A stretch of 64,000 nucleotides of DNA from Candidatus Zixiibacteriota bacterium (GTDB lineage Bacteria; Zixibacteria; MSB-5A5; GN15; FEB-12), in contig JAVEYB010000003.1 of NCBI GenBank assembly GCA_034003725.1, forward strand, positions 113,486-177,485, written 5' to 3'. This document shows positions 41,880 through 50,634 of the stretch, piece by piece (within the stretch, counting starts at the first letter, position 1; every line of letters begins with the position of its first letter). The position numbers and the translations under genes are program-made. Under the pieces are notes generated by a model. The model searched no databases. It saw only the letters and a list, made by a program, of their open reading frames with translations, and was not told the origin of the DNA.

Positions 41880-43906
41880 TTATCACATGTCTGGCGTTTT
41901 TCGCGTGTGCCGCGCCACTCTCCGCACAGGTTACTGCCGATTCCAGCCGCGTGCCGGTTGATACGGCGGCGGTCCCGACGGACACGGCGCGCGACGCCGT
42001 CCCCCCGCGGCCCGACACGACCCGGTCGGATACGCTGACGGATGTCGAGAAAGCGCAGCAGCGGTTCGAAGAACGCTATCGGCAGGCCCAGCAGGAGCGC
42101 GAGCAGGAACGACCGTACGTGCTGCCGGTCAGCTATTTCGATTCGCTGGCCGGATATTTCGCGCCGCGACGGCTCGACATGCGCGAGGTGATCGACCGCT
42201 CGTTTTACCATGACGCCGGCGACTACTTCCGGTTTTCGCCGGGTTTCTTCCTCGTGGACCGGCAGGTGACCCCGATGCGCAAGACGGTGCAGCCGTATAC
42301 GCTGGCGGGGAACCGTTTGAATGTGCTGCACGACGGCACGCAGTTGCACCCGTTCGAACACACGATCGAACCCGACGGGCTTGTCGATATGAATGATATC
42401 CCCACGGCGCTCGATGGGCACGTGTTCGTGTTGCACGGACCATCGGGTGCGTTGTTCGGTGGACGCCAGGGCGTCGCCTCGCTGCTGACGCTTCCGCAGC
42501 GATACGACGATTACGACGCGCACAGCGCGTTCCTGGTGGACAAGGGGAGTTACGGATATTCGTATGCGCGCGCGCGCTATCAACGGCGGTTCGAAGACGG
42601 ACGAGATCTGGGATTCTCGATCGGGTACCGTCTTGCCGATGGTCCGTACTTTCAGACGTCGGACGACGTCTACCATTACACGGGTGATTTCTATATTCCG
42701 CTCAGCGGCAAAGTCGCGCTGCTGGCGCAGGGCAGGCTGTACAATCGCGACGGGCCTCTTCGGATCGAGCCCGACATTTCCGGCGCCGTCGTTCAGCGCG
42801 ACCGGTTCGATCGGAGTGGGGAGGCGGGCGTGCAGATCAACGATGGCGACGGCAACGGCAACTGGCAGGCGCGGTTCCGGTACCAGCGAGGCAGTTCCGA
42901 CGTCAGTGGCGTCTACCTCGGGCGGTTCAACCAGACCGGGCACGGTGCAGCGCTCGTGCGGGAATGGGCCGACAGTACACGGGCGGTCCGGCTCGAAGCA
43001 ACAGTTGATCGGCTGACGTACGACGAAGGGAGCAGTGCGTACGAGCGAACCGAAGCGGGAGCGTTCGGGAATATCGCGGATCTGTCCGACGGGTGGCGGT
43101 ACGCCGTTCGCGCCGGCGCGCTCTGGGACGACGAGTACGATCTGCTGCCGTCGGCGTCGGCGACACTGATCCGCGAGTCACGCGCTCTTCTGGTTATGCT
43201 GTCCGCCGGGTATATCGTGCGACAGCCGTCACTTCATGAACTTCACCTGCCGTTTCGCCGTGCGACCATCTACCCGCTCGGTACGCTCAACTATGCGGAC
43301 CGGGGAACCGACAGCCTGTCGGAAGAGACACAGATTACCGGGTCGGCGACGGTTCGGTGGGGGACTGATCGGATCTCCATGACGCTGACCGGAACGGGCG
43401 GAAAGATACTCGACGGGATCGACTGGAAGCAGACCAGCGAGGTGATCGACGGCAACCTTACCCGGGTGTTCAGCCCGATCAACGGCGATATCGATTTCGC
43501 GAGTGTGTCGGTTGAACCGTCGCTGAAGATCTGGGATCTGATTCGTTTTTCCGCGGGTGGCGCGTATCATTACACCAGCTATGCGGCGTACGAAGGCGAG
43601 ACGCGCCCGTACGCGCCCGACTATCAGTTCTGGGCGGGCGGGGAGTTGCACGTGTACTGGCCCCAGAAACTGATTCACCTGTTCGCGTACGGCGAGATCG
43701 TCTATACGTCGTCTTACGACGGGTACTACGAGTTGAATCTGGGTCAGGACCCGGTGTTCAATGCGCGGCTGAGTCTGCAGATGGGGCGGTTCCGGTTCCA
43801 CTTCATATTCCAGAACGTTCTCAATCGCGTGTACCAGTCGCGCGAGAACAGCAGTTTTCTCGGCCGCTTCAATTCCTACGGTTTCACGTGGAATTTTCTT
43901 AACTGA
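41867..43906 (+). CDS. TonB-dependent receptor-like outer-membrane protein
   Basis: 679 residues. A signal peptide (about 1-20) is followed by a Thr/Pro/Asp-rich linker and a short coiled-coil (EKAQQRFEERYRQAQQEREQE). A plug-like domain comes next (about 110-210: VDMNDIPTALDGHVFVLHGPSGALFGGR), then about 22 aromatic-rich beta strands, and the protein ends FTWNFLN, a BAM-type end. I see no clear TonB box. Coupled to an S-component upstream, it probably takes a vitamin or cobalamin-like ligand across the outer membrane. Confidence 0.75.
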   Translation: MVKIVITCLAFFACAAPLSAQVTADSSRVPVDTAAVPTDTARDAVPPRPDTTRSDTLTDVEKAQQRFEERYRQAQQEREQERPYVLPVSYFDSLAGYFAPRRLDMREVIDRSFYHDAGDYFRFSPGFFLVDRQVTPMRKTVQPYTLAGNRLNVLHDGTQLHPFEHTIEPDGLVDMNDIPTALDGHVFVLHGPSGALFGGRQGVASLLTLPQRYDDYDAHSAFLVDKGSYGYSYARARYQRRFEDGRDLGFSIGYRLADGPYFQTSDDVYHYTGDFYIPLSGKVALLAQGRLYNRDGPLRIEPDISGAVVQRDRFDRSGEAGVQINDGDGNGNWQARFRYQRGSSDVSGVYLGRFNQTGHGAALVREWADSTRAVRLEATVDRLTYDEGSSAYERTEAGAFGNIADLSDGWRYAVRAGALWDDEYDLLPSASATLIRESRALLVMLSAGYIVRQPSLHELHLPFRRATIYPLGTLNYADRGTDSLSEETQITGSATVRWGTDRISMTLTGTGGKILDGIDWKQTSEVIDGNLTRVFSPINGDIDFASVSVEPSLKIWDLIRFSAGGAYHYTSYAAYEGETRPYAPDYQFWAGGELHVYWPQKLIHLFAYGEIVYTSSYDGYYELNLGQDPVFNARLSLQMGRFRFHFIFQNVLNRVYQSRENSSFLGRFNSYGFTWNFLN

Positions 43907-43989
43907 CGCGGCAGCAGCAGCAGGACCGCATGGTGGAGCGGAAAGCTCTACTTGACAGCCCGGCGTTCCTTCGGCAGATTGGTATCCTG

Positions 43990-44547
43990 ATGGAAACGAC
44001 ACTAACGCGCGAAGCGGCTCATCGGATGGTGCTCGACAAGATCGGCCGCAACAACCTGCTCAAGCACGTCCTTGCGGTCGAGGCAGGCATGCGGGCGGTG
44101 GCCGATCGCCTCGGCGAGGACGTGGAATACTGGGGGCTGGTCGGACTCATTCACGATCTCGATTATCACGAGACAATGGACGATCATCCGAGACACACCT
44201 ACCTCACGCACGAGTGGCTGGATTCCTACGGGCTTCCCGACGAGGCCTGGCACGCGATTCACGCGCACCCGGGACACATCCCCTGTCAGACGCGGCTCGA
44301 CTGGGCGTTGTATGCGGTGGATCCGTCCACGGGTTTTATCGTGGCCTGCGCCCTGATGCATCCCGACAAGAAGCTAGCCCCGATCGACGAGGAGTTTATG
44401 CTTCGCCGCTTCAGGGAGAAGCGCTTCGCGGCCGGGGCCACGCGTGAAAACATGGCGGCCTGCAGCAATCTCGGGCTGGAACTGGGCGAGTTCCTGCTCG
44501 TGGTCAGAAGCGGCATGATGACTATCGCCGACGAACTGGGGCTATAG
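43990..44547 (+). CDS. HD-domain phosphohydrolase-like protein
   Basis: 185 residues. HD motifs are KHVLAVEAG (His), LIHDLDYHE (His-Asp) and HAIHAHPGH, followed by LDWALYAVDPSTGF, the layout of small HDIG-type hydrolases. The frame is open to 43930 with a weak AGGA; METTLTREAA fits the family start better. Its last nt is shared with the start of the MFS gene. Confidence 0.78.
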   Translation: METTLTREAAHRMVLDKIGRNNLLKHVLAVEAGMRAVADRLGEDVEYWGLVGLIHDLDYHETMDDHPRHTYLTHEWLDSYGLPDEAWHAIHAHPGHIPCQTRLDWALYAVDPSTGFIVACALMHPDKKLAPIDEEFMLRRFREKRFAAGATRENMAACSNLGLELGEFLLVVRSGMMTIADELGL

Positions 44548-45884
44548 TGTCGCCGACCACCGGCTCGCTCTGGCGGCGCGACATTGTCGGCTGGTCCCTG
44601 TACGACTTCGCCAACACCATCTATTCGATGAACATCGTGTCGCTGTACCTGAAAAGGTACATCGTCGAAGACCTCGGATACGGCGACCGGTACTACGACA
44701 TCCCGTTTTCGATTTCGATGGCGTTCGCCGCGCTGGTGTTGCCCGCGCTCGGCGCCATGTCCGACCACGCGACGCGCAAGAAGCTGTTCCTGCTGCTGTT
44801 TACGATCAGTTGCTGCGTGGCATCGGGACTGCTCTCAATCGTCCCGAGCGGGATGATTGTGCTGACGCTGGCTCTGTTTATGATCGCGAATTTCTCCTAC
44901 GAGGCGGGGCAGCCGTTCTATAACGCGCTCCTGTACTCCGTAGCGGAGGGACGTCAGGCGCGGCTGGTCTCGGGAATCGGCGTTTCGCTCGGCTATGTGG
45001 GGTCGATACTCGGCATGATTCTCGTCCTCCCCTTTGTCACCGGCGAGTTATTCGGCTGGGATGTTCCGTTCCTCGACGCCGGCGGAAAAGTCGCCGCCTT
45101 TTTGCCGACCGCCGTTCTGTTCTTTCTGTTCGCGCTGCCGGTCTTTCTGTGGGTGCGCGAACGGCCCCTGGAACTGCCCGGCCCCATGACCATTCGCGCC
45201 GGGTACCGTGACGTGTGGGAAGGCATCCGGGAAACGAAGAAGTACCCCGGCGTGTTACGCTTTTTGATAGCGGACTACTTTTTTGAGGACGCCGTGGCGA
45301 CCGTGATTATCAATATCGGCCTGTATTGCTCGCTGGTGATCGGGATGACCGATGAGGAAATCACACTGTTCCTCATCGTCTCGACCGCGTCGGCAGTGAT
45401 CGGGTCCTACGTGATCGGCCTTATCAGTCGTGCGGTTTCGCTGAAGCGCCTGGTCCGTGCGATCGTGGTGGGGTGGATCGCGGCGCTGCTGTTGTTTGTG
45501 GCGGTGGAGAATCGGACGGTGATCTGGCTGCTCGGCTCCGTGGTCGGTGTGCTGCTGGGGGGATTGTGGACGACGACGCGCCCGATGCTGGGCGAACTGG
45601 TGCCGCACGATCGACTGGGACGCTTTTTCGGGCTGTTTTCACTCTCCGGGCGCGCCGCCGCCGTCGTGGGACCGCTGATCTGGACGGCTGTCGTGTACTT
45701 GTTTCATCCGGCGCAGCCGCTGGGGGCGAAAGTCAGCGATGTGCTTAACCTTCCACCCGATTCCCTGTGGCTGCCGTACAAAACGGCCGTACTCGCGCTC
45801 GCGTTGCTGATGGCAATCGGGCTGTTCATTTTCCGCAAAGTACCCGACACGCATCGAGGACCGCATGCCCAGACAGCACGGTGA
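44547..45884 (+). CDS. MFS transporter of the UMF1/Atg22 type
   Basis: 445 residues with 12 predicted membrane helices. It has the N-terminal WSLYDFANTIYSMNIVS, GAMSDHATRKKLFLL between helices 2 and 3, and the long RETKKYPGVLRFL loop of UMF1-family (Atg22-like) permeases. These move amino acids or unknown solutes. GTG start overlaps the HD gene by 1 nt; the PHP gene begins 20 nt before its stop. Confidence 0.87.
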   Translation: MSPTTGSLWRRDIVGWSLYDFANTIYSMNIVSLYLKRYIVEDLGYGDRYYDIPFSISMAFAALVLPALGAMSDHATRKKLFLLLFTISCCVASGLLSIVPSGMIVLTLALFMIANFSYEAGQPFYNALLYSVAEGRQARLVSGIGVSLGYVGSILGMILVLPFVTGELFGWDVPFLDAGGKVAAFLPTAVLFFLFALPVFLWVRERPLELPGPMTIRAGYRDVWEGIRETKKYPGVLRFLIADYFFEDAVATVIINIGLYCSLVIGMTDEEITLFLIVSTASAVIGSYVIGLISRAVSLKRLVRAIVVGWIAALLLFVAVENRTVIWLLGSVVGVLLGGLWTTTRPMLGELVPHDRLGRFFGLFSLSGRAAAVVGPLIWTAVVYLFHPAQPLGAKVSDVLNLPPDSLWLPYKTAVLALALLMAIGLFIFRKVPDTHRGPHAQTAR

Positions 45885-46950
45885 CTGGCACTACTATTCA
45901 GGCGCAATCCACGTCCATACCACCGAGTCGGATGGGACGAAGACGCTCGAGGAAGTGGCCAAAATCGGCAGTGACGCCGGCTGCGACTTCATTTTGTTTG
46001 CCGATCATATGACGCTCAGCAACCGGGACGCCGGGCGCGAAGGCTGGTACCATGACTGCCTCGTGCTGGTCGGATACGAACACAATGACGCCGAGGACAA
46101 GAATCACTTCCTGATTTTCGGCTCCGCCGGGGTGTACCCCAACGAGTTGTCGGCGCGGGAGTATGTCGCGGCCGCACGGGCCGACGGCGCCCTGGGTATC
46201 ATGGCGCATCCCGATGAGGTCCGGGCAGTCATGGCGCAGTACCCGCCGTACGAGTGGACGGACTGGTCGGTGGACGACGTGGACGGTATGGAACTATGGA
46301 ACCAGATGTCCGAGTGGATGGAGCGCCTCACGCCGGCCAATCGACTGGTGATGATCTGGTCGCCGCGCAAGTCGATGATCGGACCGACCGACCGAGTCTT
46401 TCGCAAGTGGGACGAACTCAACCGCCGGCGCAAATGCGTCGGGATCGCATCGGTGGACGCCCACGGTTTCCCGGTCGGTCTCGGACCGTTTACGTTCCGC
46501 ATCTTTCCTTATAAGGTGCATTTCCGTACGCTCCGGACGCATCTCATTTTGCCCGAACCGATGTCGCACGATCTCGACACCGCCCGCAAACAGGTGTACG
46601 ACGCCCTGCGCGACTGTCGCGCATTCGGATCAAATATCCGCTGGGGTGACGCCGACGCGTTCGAGTTTTATGCCACGGCCGGCGCAGAAAAAGCTATAAT
46701 AGGTGGGAGTCTTTCAACCCTGAAAGATGCACAACTGCACGTTCGGCTGCCCGACCGGGCCGATCTCAAATTGGTCGGAAACGGAGTCACGATACTGGAG
46801 ACGACCGCCGAGCGTTTCGATTACCACGTGGACCATCCCGGCACCTACCGGGTTGAGGCGTGGAAACGGGGTCGGTGCTGGATCTTCTCGAACCACATCC
46901 GGGTCGGCACGCGCGGCATGACACAATTGGATACGGACCAGATCGGATGA
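45865..46950 (+). CDS. PHP-domain metal-dependent phosphoesterase, second type
   Basis: 361 residues. Metal-ligand motifs are GAIHVHTTESDGTKTLEEVA, FADHMTLSN, GYEHND, IMAHPDEVR and GIASVDAHG. The C-terminal third (about 265-350) is a beta domain (AEKAIIGGSLSTLKDAQLHV, HPGTYRVEAWKRG) found in CehA/McbA-like PHP proteins. Substrate unknown. It overlaps the gene after it by ATGA. Confidence 0.85.
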   Translation: MPRQHGDWHYYSGAIHVHTTESDGTKTLEEVAKIGSDAGCDFILFADHMTLSNRDAGREGWYHDCLVLVGYEHNDAEDKNHFLIFGSAGVYPNELSAREYVAAARADGALGIMAHPDEVRAVMAQYPPYEWTDWSVDDVDGMELWNQMSEWMERLTPANRLVMIWSPRKSMIGPTDRVFRKWDELNRRRKCVGIASVDAHGFPVGLGPFTFRIFPYKVHFRTLRTHLILPEPMSHDLDTARKQVYDALRDCRAFGSNIRWGDADAFEFYATAGAEKAIIGGSLSTLKDAQLHVRLPDRADLKLVGNGVTILETTAERFDYHVDHPGTYRVEAWKRGRCWIFSNHIRVGTRGMTQLDTDQIG

Positions 46951-47348
46951 ATATGGCCATTGTCGATTATGCCGGTCTGACCGCCGGTCAGACCGATTCG
47001 GATATCGGTAAGATGATCTGCAAGTTCGTGATCCTCGAGAAGTCCGGAAGTCTTTCGCTGGTCATGGGTCCGGTGACCCGGTTCCGGTACCATGCCGGTC
47101 TGCTGGACCATTACTGCCGGGACCACGGTATCCCCGCTTCGTGGGCGAAAAAGCCCGATCTGGTCGAAATCCACGATTCGTCGGTGGTCCTGCACGGCGG
47201 CGGCTGGATGGAGGTCGACATGGATAGCTCGAAGGCCCGGCTGTACGGAACATCGACTGCTTACGGTCCGTACCGGAGCGATCTGGCGCGCCGAATCATA
47301 GCAGATCATCCCCATTTTGCCCGCTTTCGGGTGACGTACTCACGGTAG
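46947..47348 (+). CDS. Janus/Ocnus (PHPT1-like) protein, probable phosphohistidine phosphatase relative
   Basis: 133 residues. FRYHAGLLDHYCRDHGIP matches the region around catalytic His53 of human PHPT1 (YHADIYD). The later GGGWMEV, KARLYGTSTAYGP and IIADHPHFARFRVTY match the PHPT1 glycine-rich turn and its YGYSMAYGP strand. This is the 14-kDa phosphohistidine phosphatase fold. I chose the ATG at 46947 because its ATGA overlaps the PHP stop. The comparison is from memory of the human protein, and activity is not shown. A second ATG lies two codons on. Confidence 0.68.
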   Translation: MNMAIVDYAGLTAGQTDSDIGKMICKFVILEKSGSLSLVMGPVTRFRYHAGLLDHYCRDHGIPASWAKKPDLVEIHDSSVVLHGGGWMEVDMDSSKARLYGTSTAYGPYRSDLARRIIADHPHFARFRVTYSR

Positions 47349-47470
47349 CTTCTCGGCAACCGCTACGCTCCCCGACTATCTTGCCTGCCAATCTCTTAGG
47401 GGCGAGTCTCGAAATGCGCGGGCGCGTGGGACGAGGGCCTCGGCGGTCGGCCGAAAAGACCAAAAAGGTG

Positions 47471-47499
47471 TTGACTTTGATACGTAGTAAGGTTAGAGT
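47471..47499 (+). promoter_or_regulatory. Candidate promoter of the nuo operon
   Basis: TTGACT (47471-47476), a 17-nt spacer and TAGAGT (47494-47499) lie 46 nt before the nuoA ATG. Confidence 0.5.
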
Positions 47500-47545
47500 T
47501 GAGGCAAAATTCTGTAACCCCGGCTGGGCAACGAGGCGGTAAGGT

Positions 47546-47902
47546 ATGTTTGATCAGTTGTATCCGATCCTGTTTCTGCTGGTGGTCGCCGCGGTTCTGG
47601 CGGTGGTCATGGCCGGCGCCTCGATCTATCTGGGGAAACGGACGCGGCTTGGGCGGAAGGCACAGGCCTATGAGTGCGGTATTGAACCGGTCGGTACGAC
47701 CAAGGACCCGATCCCGGTAAAGTTCTTCCTGGTAGCGATCTCGTTTATACTCTTTGACCTGGAAATCATCTTCCTTCTGCCGTACGCGATGGTTGCGCGC
47801 GACCTGGGCGTGTACGGTCTGCTGGCGATCTCGTTCTTTGTGCTCATCATTTTGATCGGTTACATCTATGAACTCGGTCGCGGAGCGCTCAAATGGGGTT
47901 AG
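47546..47902 (+). CDS. nuoA: NADH-quinone oxidoreductase subunit A
   Basis: 118 residues with three membrane helices. [38 protein letters not shown] in full frame is the hallmark loop and helix of subunit A at the quinone-module junction. It opens the nuo operon; nuoB starts 10 nt before its end. Confidence 0.95.
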   Translation: MFDQLYPILFLLVVAAVLAVVMAGASIYLGKRTRLGRKAQAYECGIEPVGTTKDPIPVKFFLVAISFILFDLEIIFLLPYAMVARDLGVYGLLAISFFVLIILIGYIYELGRGALKWG

Positions 47903-48396
47903 AAGAGAAGATCCCTGATTCCATAATCCTGACAAGCCTCGATAAGATGGTCAACTGGGCGCGGAAGCGCTCCATGTGGCCGCTGGGATTTGGCTTGGCC
48001 TGTTGCGCAATCGAGATGATTTCGACCTTTTCGGCGCACTTCGATCTTTCCCGGTTCGGGATGGAGGTCATGCGGCCGTCGCCGCGCCAGGCTGACCTGA
48101 TGATCGTCGCGGGTCGGGTGTCGATGAAGATGGCGCCGGTCGTCAAGACGCTCTACGAGCAGATGCCCAATCCCAAGTGGGTCATCGCGATGGGTGCGTG
48201 CGCGTCGTGCGGAGGCGTCTTCAACAACTACGCGATCCTCCAGGGAGTCGATCGGATTATCCCGGTCGATATCTATGTCCCCGGCTGTCCGCCTCGCCCC
48301 GAGCAGTTGATGGACGGAATCATAAAGCTTCATGAAAAGCTCCAAAGCGAATCGGTCAAAGATGCGCGTGAGGAGTGGGGGCGCAAGATCGGCTGA
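47893..48396 (+). CDS. nuoB: NADH-quinone oxidoreductase subunit B
   Basis: 167 residues. The N2 [4Fe-4S] cluster ligands are all present: [19 protein letters not shown] and [12 protein letters not shown]2 passes electrons to quinone. A short amphipathic N-terminus precedes the fold. It overlaps nuoA by 10 nt. Confidence 0.97.
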   Translation: MGLEEKIPDSIILTSLDKMVNWARKRSMWPLGFGLACCAIEMISTFSAHFDLSRFGMEVMRPSPRQADLMIVAGRVSMKMAPVVKTLYEQMPNPKWVIAMGACASCGGVFNNYAILQGVDRIIPVDIYVPGCPPRPEQLMDGIIKLHEKLQSESVKDAREEWGRKIG

Positions 48397-48461
48397 GCGA
48401 ATTCGCTCCCACCGGACAGCCTCAGATGCATAAGCCGTTATTGTGAAATTTGGAACAAGCA

Positions 48462-48986
48462 ATGGCGTTTGAAGATCAAGTCAGAGAGTTCATGAAGAGC
48501 ACGCTGGGCGACGCTCTGTTGAAAGAAGATACGTTTCGAGATCAGCTCTCGTTTTATATCAGGCCCGAAGCGATTTTCGACCTGTGCCAGGCGTTCCTCG
48601 AGGACTCTTCGCTCGATATCCGCTATCTCAAAGACATCTGTTCGGTCGACTGGTACGGGCATGCCGATGAAGAGGCGGTCGGCCGCTTTGAGGTCGTATA
48701 CAACTTCTATTCGCTCAAGTACAAGGGCCGGTTCTTCGTGAAAGTCCGCCTCCCCGGCGACAACCCCGAACTTCCATCGATTTCCGCCCTGTTCAACGGC
48801 GCCAACTGGCTTGAGCGCGAAGTGTGGGACTTGATGGGGATCGCGTTCACCGGGCACCCGGACCTCACCAAAATCCTCACGCCCGACGATCTCGAAGGGC
48901 ACCCGCTCCGCAGGGACTTTCCGCTGACCTGGGAGCAACCGAAGTTCTCCTGGAACATGGATGATCCGCCGGAGGTGATCAGGTAA
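48462..48986 (+). CDS. nuoC: NADH-quinone oxidoreductase subunit C
   Basis: 174 residues, the 30-kDa subunit, separate from NuoD. The C-terminal signature WLEREVWDLMGIAFTGHPDL and the HPLRRDFPL end are clear. The frame opens with TTG at 48450 but the ATG at 48462 has GGAAC upstream. The last A is shared with the nuoD start (TAATG). Confidence 0.95.
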   Translation: MAFEDQVREFMKSTLGDALLKEDTFRDQLSFYIRPEAIFDLCQAFLEDSSLDIRYLKDICSVDWYGHADEEAVGRFEVVYNFYSLKYKGRFFVKVRLPGDNPELPSISALFNGANWLEREVWDLMGIAFTGHPDLTKILTPDDLEGHPLRRDFPLTWEQPKFSWNMDDPPEVIR

Positions 48987-50161
48987 TGGCTCTCGAAGAG
49001 AGAACCCTCCACATCAACATGGGTCCACAGCACCCGTCGACCCACGGCGTACTGCGGGTGGAACTCGAGGTTGACGGCGAGACCGTGATCCGCGCGAAGC
49101 CGGTGATCGGCTATCTGCACACCGGCATCGAAAAGACCATGGAATCGAAATTGTACTACAAGGCGATTCCGTGTACCGACCGGATGGATTATCTCGCGCC
49201 GATGTCCAACAACCTGGGGTTCTGTCTGTCCGTCGAAAAGCTGATGGACATCGAAGTGCCCGACAAAGTCAAGTGGGCGAGGGTCTGTCTTACCGAACTG
49301 ACGAGGCTGAATTCCCACCTCGTGTGGGTCGGCACGCACGCGCTGGACTTGGGGGCGATGTCGATGCTTTTGTACGCCTTCCGGGAGCGCGAGTCGATCC
49401 TCGACGTATACGAGGCCTGTTCGGGGCAGCGTATGATGTCCACCTATTTCCGGATCGGCGGGCTCGCCAAAGACCTTCCGCCCGATTTCGACAAGAAGAT
49501 CCGCGCGATAATAAAGGACTTTCCGGCTCGCATCAACGACTACGAGACGCTGCTGACCAACAACCAGATCTGGATCAACCGCACCAGAAACGTCGCGGTG
49601 ATTTCGGCGGAGGACGCCATCAACTGGTCGTTGTCCGGGCCGATGCTGCGCGGCAGCGGCGTCAAACACGATCTCCGCAAGGACAACCCGTACAGCGGCT
49701 ACGAGAATTTTGACTTTGAAGTGCCGATCGGACGAAACGGCGATGCGTACGATAGATACCTGGTCCGGCTGGAAGAGATGCGGCAGTCGCTGCGGATTAT
49801 CCAGCAGTGCCTGGACGGCATGCCGGAGGGTCCGTTCCGCGCTCACGTTCCCGGCGTTGTATTGCCGCCGAAGGAAGACGTACTGCACAAGATGGAGTCG
49901 ATGATCTTTCACTTCAAGATCATCACCGAGGGGTTCCGAGCGCCCAAGGGCGCCGCGTATGTGGGGATCGAGTCCCCGAAGGGCGAGCTGGGGTTCTACA
50001 TCCAGGGTGACGGCTCCAACAGGCCGGTCCGCATAAGGGTGCGCCCGCCGTCGTTCGTCAACCTCGCGGTCCTGCCTGCGCTGGTGGAGGGGCATCTGTT
50101 TTCCGACGTCGTGTGTGCGATCGGTTCGATTGACATTGTATTGGGAGAAGTGGATCGATGA
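48986..50161 (+). CDS. nuoD: NADH-quinone oxidoreductase subunit D
   Basis: 391 residues, the 49-kDa quinone-site subunit. It begins LHINMGPQHPSTHGVLRVELE and has GYLHTGIEKTMESK, TDRMDYLAPMSNN and the C-terminal DIVLGEVDR. Together with NuoB and NuoH it forms the quinone pocket. Overlaps nuoE by ATGA. Confidence 0.97.
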   Translation: MALEERTLHINMGPQHPSTHGVLRVELEVDGETVIRAKPVIGYLHTGIEKTMESKLYYKAIPCTDRMDYLAPMSNNLGFCLSVEKLMDIEVPDKVKWARVCLTELTRLNSHLVWVGTHALDLGAMSMLLYAFRERESILDVYEACSGQRMMSTYFRIGGLAKDLPPDFDKKIRAIIKDFPARINDYETLLTNNQIWINRTRNVAVISAEDAINWSLSGPMLRGSGVKHDLRKDNPYSGYENFDFEVPIGRNGDAYDRYLVRLEEMRQSLRIIQQCLDGMPEGPFRAHVPGVVLPPKEDVLHKMESMIFHFKIITEGFRAPKGAAYVGIESPKGELGFYIQGDGSNRPVRIRVRPPSFVNLAVLPALVEGHLFSDVVCAIGSIDIVLGEVDR

Positions 50162-50634
50162 TCCTGACCGACGAGTCAGTCAAAGCCATCAAGGAGCGGG
50201 TGACGATGTATCCGCAGCGCAGGTCGGCGATTTTGCCGGCGCTGACGATCGCCTACCGCCAGGTGGGCCATTTGAGCGACGAAATATACCGGGAGATTTC
50301 GAAGGTTACCAGGATACCGTACGTGGAAATCGCCGAGGCGGCGACATTTTACACGATGTTCCCCAAGGCGCCGCGCGGCAAGTACCTGATCCAGGTCTGC
50401 CACAATATCTCGTGTGCGCTGCTGGGCGCCGACAGCCTGATCGGCTATCTCGAAAGTAAGCTCGGCATCAAAAAAGGGGAGACCACGCCGGACAACAAGT
50501 TTACGCTGATATCGGTGGAGTGTCTGGGATCGTGCGCCACGGCGCCGATGATGCAGATCAATCACGATTTTTACGAGAACCTGACGCGGGAAAAAGTCGA
50601 CGCGATACTTGAAGAGTTGAAGGCCAGGGCATGA
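50158..50634 (+). CDS. nuoE: NADH-quinone oxidoreductase subunit E
   Basis: 158 residues, the thioredoxin-like 24-kDa subunit. Its [2Fe-2S] N1a ligands are in CHNISCALLGA and VECLGSCATAPMM. It sits beside NuoF in the NADH-oxidising tip. Overlaps both neighbours by 4 nt. Confidence 0.96.
   Translation: MILTDESVKAIKERVTMYPQRRSAILPALTIAYRQVGHLSDEIYREISKVTRIPYVEIAEAATFYTMFPKAPRGKYLIQVCHNISCALLGADSLIGYLESKLGIKKGETTPDNKFTLISVECLGSCATAPMMQINHDFYENLTREKVDAILEELKARA

Noticed and set aside
48707-50095. 462-residue minus-strand frame opposite nuoC/nuoD
   Set aside because: Shadow of GC-rich coding DNA; the plus-strand nuoC and nuoD are unmistakable.
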